From Desulfuromonadales bacterium (lineage in GTDB: Bacteria > Desulfobacterota > Desulfuromonadia > Desulfuromonadales > BM103): a stretch of DNA of 5,066 bases. Where the stretch lies: contig DAOVNV010000179.1 of NCBI GenBank assembly GCA_030630015.1, positions 1 to 5,066 of the forward strand, written 5' to 3'. The notes beneath the pieces were generated by a model. It saw only the letters and a list, made by a program, of their open reading frames with translations, had not been told where the DNA came from and did no database searches. A program made the translations under genes and the position numbers. The stretch's first letter is position 1. The number at the start of each line of letters is the position of its first letter. Of the stretch, positions 1 to 5,066 are shown piece by piece.

Positions 1-117
1 AATCCCGCCAACATACCAGAGTGGAGAAATCTCGCTGAGTAGCCGAACCAGGGAGTCAAAGCTTTCTCCTAACTGCTCGGCAAAGGAACCGTTGAAAAGT
101 GCACCATACTCGATCAT
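1..117 (-). CDS. N-terminal part of an unrecognised protein, cut by the window edge
   Basis: Thirty-nine codons are visible on the minus strand, from an ATG at 117-115 running open to the window edge. The peptide begins MIEYGALFNGSFAEQLGESF and ends with the hydrophobic stretch LWYVGGI, which could be the start of a membrane segment, although too little is present to say so. The start is well supported: on the minus strand an AGGAGGA Shine-Dalgarno sequence (complement of about 120-127) lies a few bases upstream of the ATG. I do not recognise the family and assign no function. It is transcribed divergently from the yyaL-like gene, so the AT-rich region between them probably carries its promoter. 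The strong ribosome binding site and the acidic, regular peptide make a real gene likely despite the short visible length. Confidence 0.6.
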   Translation of the reverse strand, partial: MIEYGALFNGSFAEQLGESFDSLVRLLSEISPLWYVGGI

Positions 118-314
118 ATCTCCTCCTGGTTCAACACTGAAGTCAAACCTGGGAACAACACACGTTCATAGTTATCAATTTATCGTTTATTCGAGCATTT
201 GCAACTTTCGTAGACAATATGTGACTATATGAGTTGAGATTGTTGTGCAGGCATATGGTCAAGAGATCAAAATTTATCATTAATTCGCTACTTTCATTTA
301 AGGTGATTTCTCCG
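118..314. other. AT-rich divergent intergenic region
   Basis: This region separates the minus-strand partial gene from the plus-strand yyaL-like gene and is clearly richer in A and T than the flanking coding sequence. Promoters for both directions are expected here. I found only imperfect matches to sigma-70 hexamers (for example TTGCAA at 199-204, and its reverse-strand reading) with unsuitable or weakly matching partners, so no promoter is called. A plus-strand reading frame in phase with yyaL extends upstream to a TTG at 234, but the extra residues do not resemble the YyaL family and probably represent untranslated leader. Confidence 0.5.
299..306 (+). promoter_or_regulatory. Ribosome binding site that fixes the yyaL start at 315
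   Basis: TAAGGTGA lies 8 bases before the ATG at 315 and resembles the anti-Shine-Dalgarno complement AAGGAGGT. The alternative in-frame starts further upstream (TTG at 234, ATG at 255) would add residues that do not resemble the N-terminus of YyaL proteins, which normally start shortly before the SPYLLQH motif. The 315 start is therefore preferred. Confidence 0.6.
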
Positions 315-2432
315 ATGACGACTTCTTCGACTCGCGGCACTGATGACCTCGATCAACCGGCGCCTGTCAATCATCTGGCCTTTGAGCATAGCCCGTATCT
401 GCTGCAGCATGTGCATAACCCCGTGGACTGGTACCCATGGGGCGAAGAGGCTTTTGAAAAGTCCAGAAGTGAAGGTAAACCGATTTTTCTGTCAATCGGC
501 TACTCGACCTGCCATTGGTGTCATGTCATGGCGCATGAATGTTTTGATGATGAAGACGTAGCGGCCCTGCTGAACAAGGACTACATCGCGGTCAAGGTCG
601 ACAGGGAAGAGCGCCCTGATATCGACCAGGTTTACATGGAAGTCTGTCAGCGGATGACAGGTAGCGGCGGTTGGCCGCTGACTATCCTTATGACGTCCGA
701 TGCTCTGCCTTTTTATGCCGCAACCTATATCCCGAAGTCCGGGAGTCACGGTCGGCCCGGACTGCTTGAACTGCTGCCGTGGGTTGCAGACAAGTGGCGA
801 GATGATCCTGCAGTACTGCGTGATGGGGGACAGCAGGTTATTGACGCGCTGAAGGCCTCGAGCCGGCAGGATAAAACCAGGCGGGTCGACAGCTCGGTTT
901 TCGGTAAAGCGGAGCAGGCCCTGAAGGGCAGTTTCGATAAACAGTTCGGTGGTTTCGGCAAGGCCCCGAAATTCCCGCGCCCGCACGACCTGGATTTTCT
1001 GCTCCGGCGCCACCGTCAAACTGGTGAGAGTGAACTGCTGGCCATGGTGGAGCAAACGTTGACGGCCATGCGTCGTGGGGGGATTTATGACCATTTGGGG
1101 TCCGGCTTTCACAGATACTCGACGGACAGCGGTTGGCTGCTGCCGCATTTTGAGAAAATGCTCTACGACCAGGCCGGCTTGCTGCAAACATATGTCAACG
1201 CTTTCCAGGTGACAGGCAACAAGCTTTTTGCACAAACGGTTCGGGAACTGGCGGGTTATCTGAAGCGTGATTTGCAGTCTCCCGAGAGTGCTTTTTTCTC
1301 GGCTGAGGACGCCGATTCCGAAGGCGTTGAGGGAAGGTTTTACGTGTGGAACGAAGCCGAAATCGTGGAGGTGTTAGGCGCTGCACCTGCGGACCGTTTT
1401 AACCGGATCTACAATGTGGCTGGCGCCGGCAATTTTCATGATGAGGCGACCGGCAAAAAGACCAGGGCGAACGTCCTGCATCTGTCCAATCAAGAGAGGT
1501 TCACAGCAAACAAAGACCTGCAAGCGGAATTGGCCGGTTCAATCCAAGCCCTCTTCGATGTTCGTGCCGAAAGGGTGCGTCCCCAACTTGATGATAAGAT
1601 CATCACCGCCTGGAACGGGACGGTGATCTCAGCTCTGGTACGTGCCGGCCAGGCGCTGAACGAACCACAGTTCATTGCTGACGCTGCAGGGGCCGCAACG
1701 TTCATTCTGGACTAACTCCTTACTGCAGAAGGTAAACTGCTGCGTCGCTACCGAAACGGGGTGAGCGGCATTGCCGGGTTTTCCGAGGATTATGCGTTTT
1801 TAGCCCGGGGCCTGCTCGACCTCTACGCGGCAGATTTCAATCCCGATCGGCTGACCCGGGCGATCGGGCTGGCTGACGATATGTTCAATTTATTTCAGGA
1901 TGAAGAAAGCGGCGTTCTGTACGATATTGCCCGTGATGGCGAACAGCTGGTTATGCGCCCCCGTACGTCCTGGGATGGCGCCATGCCTGCCGCCGGATCA
2001 ATTGCCCTGGAGGTTTACGCCCGTCTGCACCTGCTGACCGGAAAGGTTGAATGGCGGAGTCGCGCCGAGCAACTGCTCGGGTCACTTTCATCCGAACTTC
2101 TCCACTATCCAGCAGGTTATACCCAATTGCTGCAGTCTGCGGCATGGCTGTTGGAACCGACTCGTGAAGTGGTTGTCTCGGGAAAGCCTGGAGATCCATC
2201 AACCGAAGAGCTGCTTGCGGTTGTCAGAAACAGCTTCTCGCCTGAAACCGTGACACTTTTCCAGTCGGCTGCCGAACCGGATGCCTTGCAGAATATCGCT
2301 CCTTTTGTCAAGCAAATGTCGCCCGTGAGAGGTGGGGCCTGTGCGTATGTCTGCCAGAATTTTGCCTGTCAAGATCCGTTGACCGATCCGGCTGAACTGA
2401 GGAGTCTTCTGGCCCACCCACCAAAACGTTGA
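315..2432 (+). pseudogene. yyaL: YyaL/DUF255 thioredoxin-domain protein interrupted by an in-frame TAA
   Basis: The reading frame spans 705 codons, close to the roughly 690-residue YyaL (SPATA20-like) family, and matches the family throughout. The N-terminal thioredoxin-like domain contains SPYLLQHVHNPVDWYPWG (residues 26-43), the redox motif CHWC (66-69) and DREERPDID (96-104). A six-hairpin glycosidase-like barrel follows, with FGGFGKAPKFP (211-221), GGIYDHLGSGFHRYSTD (255-271), PHFEKMLYDQ (277-286), SAEDADSEG (329-337) and DDKIITAWNG (426-435). The C-terminus keeps YVCQNFACQDP (678-688). Codon 467 is TAA (1713-1715). Homologous sequence resumes immediately in the same frame (LLTAEGKLLRRYR), so this is a point nonsense change, for example CAA to TAA, and not an indel. 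A GTG at 1761 could restart translation, but it lies inside the barrel. A sequencing error or a separately expressed 466-residue N-terminal product remain possible. The biochemical role of the family is poorly defined. Confidence 0.85.
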
Positions 2433-2462
2433 AAATCGATCTGTGCTGTAGTAACGTTTTGG
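2421..2462. repeat. 10-bp perfect inverted repeat spanning the yyaL stop
   Basis: CCAAAACGTT (2421-2430) and AACGTTTTGG (2453-2462) are exact reverse complements separated by 22 bases. The left arm overlaps the last codons of yyaL and the first base of its TGA stop (2430-2432). The stem contains a T4 run but is not followed directly by a U-tract, so it is not a textbook intrinsic terminator. It may weaken read-through from yyaL, act as an mRNA structure in the selW leader, or be a dyad operator. The inner hexamer AACGTT is itself palindromic. Confidence 0.45.
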
Positions 2463-2495
2463 CGCGCCATTCGCAATGCGCGACAGGCACTTTTT
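2463..2495 (+). terminator. Weak terminator-like hairpin in the selW leader
   Basis: CGCGC (2463-2467) can pair with GCGCG (2478-2482), and ATT (2469-2471) with AAT (2475-2477), leaving a bulged C2468 and a CGC loop. A run of five T residues (2491-2495) follows, but 8 bases after the stem, which is further than usual for an intrinsic terminator. The T-run is followed at once by the selW Shine-Dalgarno site. It could attenuate transcription between yyaL and selW or simply structure the leader. Confidence is low because the stem is short and the spacing poor. Confidence 0.25.
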
Positions 2496-2496
2496 C

Positions 2497-2503
2497 AAGG
2501 AGA
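2497..2503 (+). promoter_or_regulatory. Ribosome binding site for the selenoprotein gene
   Basis: AAGGAGA ends 5 bases before the ATG at 2509, near-ideal sequence and spacing. It matters because the downstream frame meets a TGA after ten codons and would otherwise look non-coding. A strong ribosome binding site at exactly this ATG supports real translation of the Sec-containing frame. Confidence 0.75.
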
Positions 2504-2508
2504 CGCCG

Positions 2509-2730
2509 ATGAAGGTCAGCATTGAATTTTGCATGCAATGAAATTACAGCCCCATTGCCGCCAGTCTGGCGGCAAAGTTGAAAGAGGAATTCGCCGCAGA
2601 GGTTGAGTTGATCGAATCGCGCGGCGGCGTTTTCGAAGTTGTTGTTGACGGGGAACTGGTTTTTTCGAAACAGGCCACCGGCCACTTTCCAAATGAGGAA
2701 AGGCTCCTGGTTGACCTGCAGAAGGGCTGA
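2509..2730 (+). CDS. selW: SelW-like (Rdx family) selenoprotein, Sec at codon 11
   Basis: Reading through the TGA at 2539-2541 as selenocysteine gives a 73-residue protein starting MKVSIEFCMQ-Sec-NYSP. This is the Rdx (SelT/SelW/SelH) layout: a first beta strand, a C-x-x-U redox motif (Cys8-Met9-Gln10-Sec11), a helix (about 15-29), then the family signature GVFEVVVDGELVFSK (40-54) and a GHFP turn (58-61). Length and motif order match SelW-type thioredoxin-fold proteins, thought to act as small cytosolic thiol or selenol oxidoreductases; the substrate is unknown. The start is set by AAGGAGA at 2497-2503. A perfect hairpin lies at SECIS distance behind the TGA (2555-2575), and the frame then stays open to TGA 2728-2730. 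The GIY-YIG gene starts 2 bases later, suggesting co-translation. Function requires SelA, SelB, SelC and SelD encoded elsewhere. The alternative, a Cys-to-TGA nonsense mutation, is unlikely given the hairpin. Confidence 0.88.
2539..2541 (+). other. In-frame TGA read as selenocysteine
   Basis: This TGA is codon 11 of the SelW-like gene. It occupies the second redox position of the CxxC/CxxU motif, where other family members carry Sec or Cys. The real stop is a second TGA at 2728-2730, which has no comparable hairpin call behind it. Confidence 0.87.
2555..2575 (+). promoter_or_regulatory. Bacterial SECIS hairpin for the SelW-like gene
   Basis: TTGCCGCCA (2555-2563) pairs without mismatch with TGGCGGCAA (2567-2575), giving a 9-bp stem closed by the triloop GUC (2564-2566); if the terminal A-U pair is open the loop is AGUCU. 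The loop G lies 22 bases after the TGA. Known bacterial SECIS elements sit inside the coding region just downstream of UGA, with a G among the first loop bases roughly 16-37 bases away, recognised by the SelB C-terminal domain. All these features are met. The element also encodes codons of the predicted helix, so it is under double constraint. Confidence 0.85.
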
Positions 2731-2732
2731 CT

Positions 2733-3032
2733 ATGCCCGCTGAAGACTCCAAAATGACCGGTCGCTGGCAAGTCTATGTAATCCTCTGTTCCGACGCCAG
2801 TCTGTATACCGGGATAACCACTGATGTCGAACGCCGCTTTACTCAGCATGCAGCAGGTCGCGGCGCCAGGTATTTTCGAGGTCGTGAACCAGAGCAGATC
2901 GTTTTCCTCGAATCCGGCCACTCGCACAGCAGTGCCGGCAGCAGGGAAGCCGAGATCAAACAGCTGTCCCGATCTGAAAAACTCCGCTTGATCGATTCGT
3001 CGCATAACCAGATCGTTCAACTATGCCCATAA
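2733..3032 (+). CDS. GIY-YIG domain protein, UPF0213/YhbQ-like
   Basis: This 99-residue protein is almost entirely one GIY-YIG nuclease-type domain. VYV (14-16) stands for GIY and YTG (25-27, within LYTGITTDVERRF) for YIG. Arg34/Arg35 are in the place of the catalytic arginine, GKGAR-like GRGARYFRGR is at 42-51, and Glu72 in SREAEIKQLSR aligns with the metal-binding glutamate. Length is usual for the YhbQ/UPF0213 group, whose members are stand-alone single-domain proteins of uncertain role, with DNA structure or damage processing usually proposed. The start at 2733 has AAGGG at 2722-2726 and lies 2 bases after the selW stop, favouring coupling. The ATG at 2754, closer to where homology begins (Trp12), is an alternative. 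The 3' end overlaps yheT by 10 bases. Confidence 0.87.
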   Translation: MPAEDSKMTGRWQVYVILCSDASLYTGITTDVERRFTQHAAGRGARYFRGREPEQIVFLESGHSHSSAGSREAEIKQLSRSEKLRLIDSSHNQIVQLCP

Positions 3033-3758
3033 CTCCCGTGAAAAACTACCGTCGCCCAGCGCTGCTGTTTAATGCCCATCTCGAAACTATTTGGTCCTCG
3101 CTGCTGCGCCGGCCGTCGATGCCTGCGTATCGACGCGAACGCATCAATACGCAGGATGATGATTTCCTCGATCTGGACTGGGTGCGCCATGGGCGCGATC
3201 GCCTGGTCGTCATTTCCCACGGTTTGGAAGGCGATTCCAGACGCGCTTATGTGACCGGCATGGCCAACGCTTTCGGCGCAGAGGGGTGGGATGTGCTGGC
3301 CTGGAATTTCCGCGGTTGCAGTGGTGAGATTAATGCCCAACCGCGTTTCACGCATAATGGCTCGACCGACGATTTGCATGCCGTGGTGCAGCATGCCGCA
3401 GAATCTGATCGTTATCGGACAATCGCCCTGGTTGGTTTCAGCATGGGCGGAAACCTGAACCTGGTCTACCTGGGAAGTGAGCCGGACAGGGTTCCGGAAC
3501 AGGTGAAAGCCGCGGTGGTTTTTTCGGTCCCCTGCGACCTGGCTGCGGCGTCGGACAGGCTGGCAGAGCCGTCCAACCGTATTTATATGAAACGGTTCCT
3601 GCGTCTGATGGGCAAAAAGATCGTTGAGCAGTCGGTCAGATGGTCCGGTTCGACTTCTGGGCCCTGATCATGGCGGCCATTGCGGTTTTGTGCAGTTCGG
3701 CAGAGGTGGACGATACTGGTCCGAAACCTTGGCGCTTGAGCTCCTGGAGTCGTTTTGA
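3023..3758 (+). pseudogene. yheT: YheT-type alpha/beta hydrolase with internal deletion and frame change
   Basis: The first 214 codons (3023-3667) match YheT-family hydrolases: NAHLETIW (17-24), SHGLEGDS (65-72), NFRGCSGE (95-102), the nucleophile elbow GFSMGGN with Ser140, and SVPCDLAAA (168-176). The frame then ends at TGA 3665-3667, although full-length members run to about 320-340 residues. Another frame starting near 3660 reads GPDHGGHCGFVQFGRGGRYW and continues to TGA 3756-3758, which is the usual C-terminus with the catalytic-His HGGH motif. Roughly 75-90 residues are missing between the two pieces, including the REFDD segment and the DDPF motif that should carry the catalytic Asp. The break lies about 3640-3665. 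This is therefore a deletion whose length is not a multiple of three, and the product is very unlikely to be active. The start overlaps the GIY-YIG gene by 10 bases and has no clear Shine-Dalgarno site of its own. Confidence 0.82.
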
Positions 3759-3901
3759 TTGCTTCCGGACCCAACACCATTAAAGTCATGATTCTGTTAC
3801 ATTCTGCACCATTTATGTTATACCTATTGTCCGGTAGGCTCATAGCTCCGTGATTAGCCAAAGGATCCAGGTTTTCGTCTTGCATGGTTTGTGAGGACTC
3901 T
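3759..3901 (+). other. Intergenic region with a possible promoter for the small hydrolase and tlyA
   Basis: About 140 non-coding bases, AT-rich over 3780-3835, separate the yheT remnant from the next gene. TTACAT (3797-3802) and TATACC (3820-3825) resemble -35 and -10 hexamers, but with a spacing of 17 bases and several mismatches they are only a tentative sigma-70 promoter. A GTGAGGA Shine-Dalgarno site is at 3891-3897. No terminator for the upstream cluster was found. Confidence 0.3.
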
Positions 3902-4453
3902 ATGGCATCTGCGACAGTTTTTTTCTCCCATGGAAAAGAAAGCGGCCCTTGGGGGCTCAAGATCAGGGCTTTGGCCAAGGTGGCAGAGAGATTTTCCTGC
4001 CGGGTGGTCAGCTTGGACGATCAGGACACTTATGATCCAGATCTGCGTGCCCAGCGCCTGATCGACGCAGCAAAGGGTACGCCAGGGCTCTTGATCCTGG
4101 TTGGCTCGAGCATGGGTGGGTATGTGTCCACCGTTGCCTCGTCGTCCCTGAGCCCCAGCGGCCTTTTTCTGATGGCTCCGGCGATCGGGTTGTCTGGCTA
4201 TGCGGTTGACAAACCTGTGCCCGTTGCGGACGAACTGACGATTGTGCACGGTTGGGATGATACTCTGATTCCCTTCGACCCTGTTTTAAAATTTGCTCGA
4301 GAGAACCGGGCAGTTTTCTGCACAATTCCTGCCGGCCATACATTGAATGAGCAGATAGGTCTGATCGAAGAAATTTTTGCCGGTTTTCTGTCACGCTGTC
4401 TGGGGAAGCCGTCCCACGGAACTGTTCGGGAGAGGCTGTTGGCCTCTATATAA
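3902..4453 (+). CDS. Small alpha/beta hydrolase
   Basis: A 183-residue soluble alpha/beta hydrolase of the short type. VFFSHGKESGPWG (6-18) supplies the first strand and oxyanion-hole loop. GSSMGGY (68-74) is the nucleophile elbow with Ser70, IVHGWDDTLIPF (114-125) carries the acid residue (Asp119 or Asp120), and AGHTLNE (144-150) carries His146, so the whole triad is visible. It lacks a large cap domain, as in YqiA/YcfP-like small esterases and thioesterases; the true substrate cannot be read from sequence. I prefer the ATG at 3902 because GTGAGGA (3891-3897) lies 4 bases before it; an in-frame ATG at 3884 would add six residues. There is no signal peptide, so it should be cytosolic. It is followed after 19 bases by tlyA and unrelated in sequence detail to the neighbouring broken YheT hydrolase. 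Confidence 0.82.
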   Translation: MASATVFFSHGKESGPWGLKIRALAKVAERFSCRVVSLDDQDTYDPDLRAQRLIDAAKGTPGLLILVGSSMGGYVSTVASSSLSPSGLFLMAPAIGLSGYAVDKPVPVADELTIVHGWDDTLIPFDPVLKFARENRAVFCTIPAGHTLNEQIGLIEEIFAGFLSRCLGKPSHGTVRERLLASI

Positions 4454-4472
4454 ATTACAGCCGAAACTCAAT

Positions 4473-5066
4473 ATGGCCTCAAAAGAACGTTTGGACAAGT
4501 TGCTGGTCGAACGCGGTCTGGCCGCCTCACGGGAACGTGCCCGCGCCCTGATCCTTGCCGGACAGGTCGTGGTCGGTGAACATACCGTCGACAAGGCCGG
4601 AACCCAGGTCAGTATCGACGCGGCGATCCGTCTCAAAGGTAAAGACATCCCTTATGTATCCAGGGGTGGGCTCAAGCTTGAAAAAGCACTGTCTGCTTTC
4701 GACCTGGATGTCCGTGATCGTACGGTTCTTGATGTCGGTGCATCAACCGGCGGGTTTACCGACTGTCTGCTCCAGCATGGGGCGGCCAGAGTCTTTGCTG
4801 TAGATGTCGGTTACGGTCAATTGGCCTGGCCTCTTCGGGAGAACCCGAAGGTTGTGAACCTCGAACGGACCAATATCAGACAGTTGCAGCCTGATGCGCT
4901 GGATGCCGTGCCGGACCTGGCTGTCATCGATGCGTCGTTCATCTCCCTCGACAAGGTTCTGCCGCCGACCCTGAATCTCTTGTCGACAGGGGCTGATGTG
5001 GTTGCATTGATCAAGCCGCAATTCGAAGTTGGCCGAGGCCAGGTCGGCAAGGGTGGAGTCGTGCGT
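4473..5066 (+). CDS. tlyA: TlyA family rRNA 2'-O-methyltransferase, 3' end beyond the window
   Basis: The 198 visible codons give the N-terminal four-fifths of a protein usually about 245-270 residues long. An S4 RNA-binding domain (about 4-62; RLDKLLVERGLAASRERAR at 6-24) is followed by VSRGGLKLEKAL (62-73) and an FtsJ-like Rossmann methyltransferase fold. The SAM-binding motif is LDVGASTGGFTDCLL (86-100), then DVGYGQL (111-117), VIDASFISL (151-159) and ALIKPQFEVG (178-187). Lys69, Asp153 and Lys181 fit the first three positions of the K-D-K-E catalytic tetrad; the Glu would lie past the window end. Characterised TlyA enzymes 2'-O-methylate cytidines in 16S and/or 23S rRNA using SAM, and early haemolysin labels come from the same family. 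No strong Shine-Dalgarno site precedes the ATG, and the short gap to the hydrolase stop suggests co-transcription. Confidence 0.92.
   Translation, partial: MASKERLDKLLVERGLAASRERARALILAGQVVVGEHTVDKAGTQVSIDAAIRLKGKDIPYVSRGGLKLEKALSAFDLDVRDRTVLDVGASTGGFTDCLLQHGAARVFAVDVGYGQLAWPLRENPKVVNLERTNIRQLQPDALDAVPDLAVIDASFISLDKVLPPTLNLLSTGADVVALIKPQFEVGRGQVGKGGVVR

Noticed and set aside
234..314. N-terminal extension of YyaL from the TTG at 234
   Set aside because: The 27 added residues do not resemble YyaL N-termini and there is no good ribosome binding site before 234, while TAAGGTGA precedes the ATG at 315.
492..1235. Long minus-strand open frame of 247 codons
   Set aside because: It lies antisense to the well-supported YyaL frame, shows no recognisable domain, and has the composition expected of a codon-bias shadow.
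1713..1715. Recoding of the yyaL stop as a non-standard amino acid
   Set aside because: The codon is TAA; known bacterial recoding uses UGA (Sec) or UAG (Pyl). No slippery sequence suggests a programmed frameshift, and the frame does not change.
1761..2432. Independent 223-residue gene starting at GTG 1761
   Set aside because: The sequence is the C-terminal third of YyaL in the same frame, with homologous residues between the TAA and the GTG, and lacks a proper ribosome binding site.
2544..3020. Minus-strand open frame of 158 codons across the selW and GIY-YIG genes
   Set aside because: It overlaps two recognisable plus-strand genes, has no family resemblance, and arises as the antisense of their codons.
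3122..3155. 9-bp perfect inverted repeat (CCTGCGTAT / ATACGCAGG) with a 16-base loop inside the yheT-like gene
   Set aside because: It lies in conserved coding sequence (about residues 34-45), has no in-frame recoding codon or regulatory context nearby, and arms of this size can occur by chance in GC-rich coding DNA.

Overview
The window looks like a piece of a Gram-negative, selenocysteine-using bacterial chromosome. GC is moderate, genes are closely packed, and Shine-Dalgarno sites are strong. The gene set (YyaL/DUF255, a SelW-like selenoprotein, a GIY-YIG small protein, YheT, a short alpha/beta hydrolase, TlyA) would fit an anaerobic deltaproteobacterium of the Desulfuromonas/Geobacter type. 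That placement is inference from gene content and protein style; no phylogenetic marker is complete here.

Layout: positions 1-117 (minus strand) hold the first 39 codons of an unrecognised gene with a very good Shine-Dalgarno site. An AT-rich divergent intergenic region follows (118-314). From 315 on, every gene is on the plus strand. A YyaL/DUF255 thioredoxin-fold gene (315-2432) is interrupted by one in-frame TAA at 1713-1715. After a 76-base leader containing two inverted repeats comes a short gene (2509-2730) that an ordinary ORF finder would miss: a SelW/Rdx-family selenoprotein with a C-M-Q-Sec motif, its Sec codon being the TGA at 2539-2541. A perfect 9-bp hairpin (2555-2575) lies where a bacterial SECIS element should be. 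A GIY-YIG protein (2733-3032) begins 2 bases after the selenoprotein stop, and a YheT-type hydrolase (3023-3758) overlaps that gene by 10 bases. The YheT gene has lost an internal segment including the expected catalytic Asp, and its C-terminus survives in another frame, so it is a pseudogene. After about 140 non-coding bases come a small complete alpha/beta hydrolase (3902-4453) and, 19 bases later, the start of a TlyA-type S4/FtsJ rRNA methyltransferase (4473 to beyond the window end).

How they fit together: selW, the GIY-YIG gene and yheT are spaced as a translationally coupled cluster. YyaL and SelW both carry thioredoxin-like CxxC/CxxU sites, so a redox theme is possible, but a functional link is not shown. 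The small hydrolase and tlyA probably form a second transcription unit. The main finding is the selenoprotein with its SECIS. The second is that two conserved genes within about 3.5 kb are broken by different kinds of lesion.
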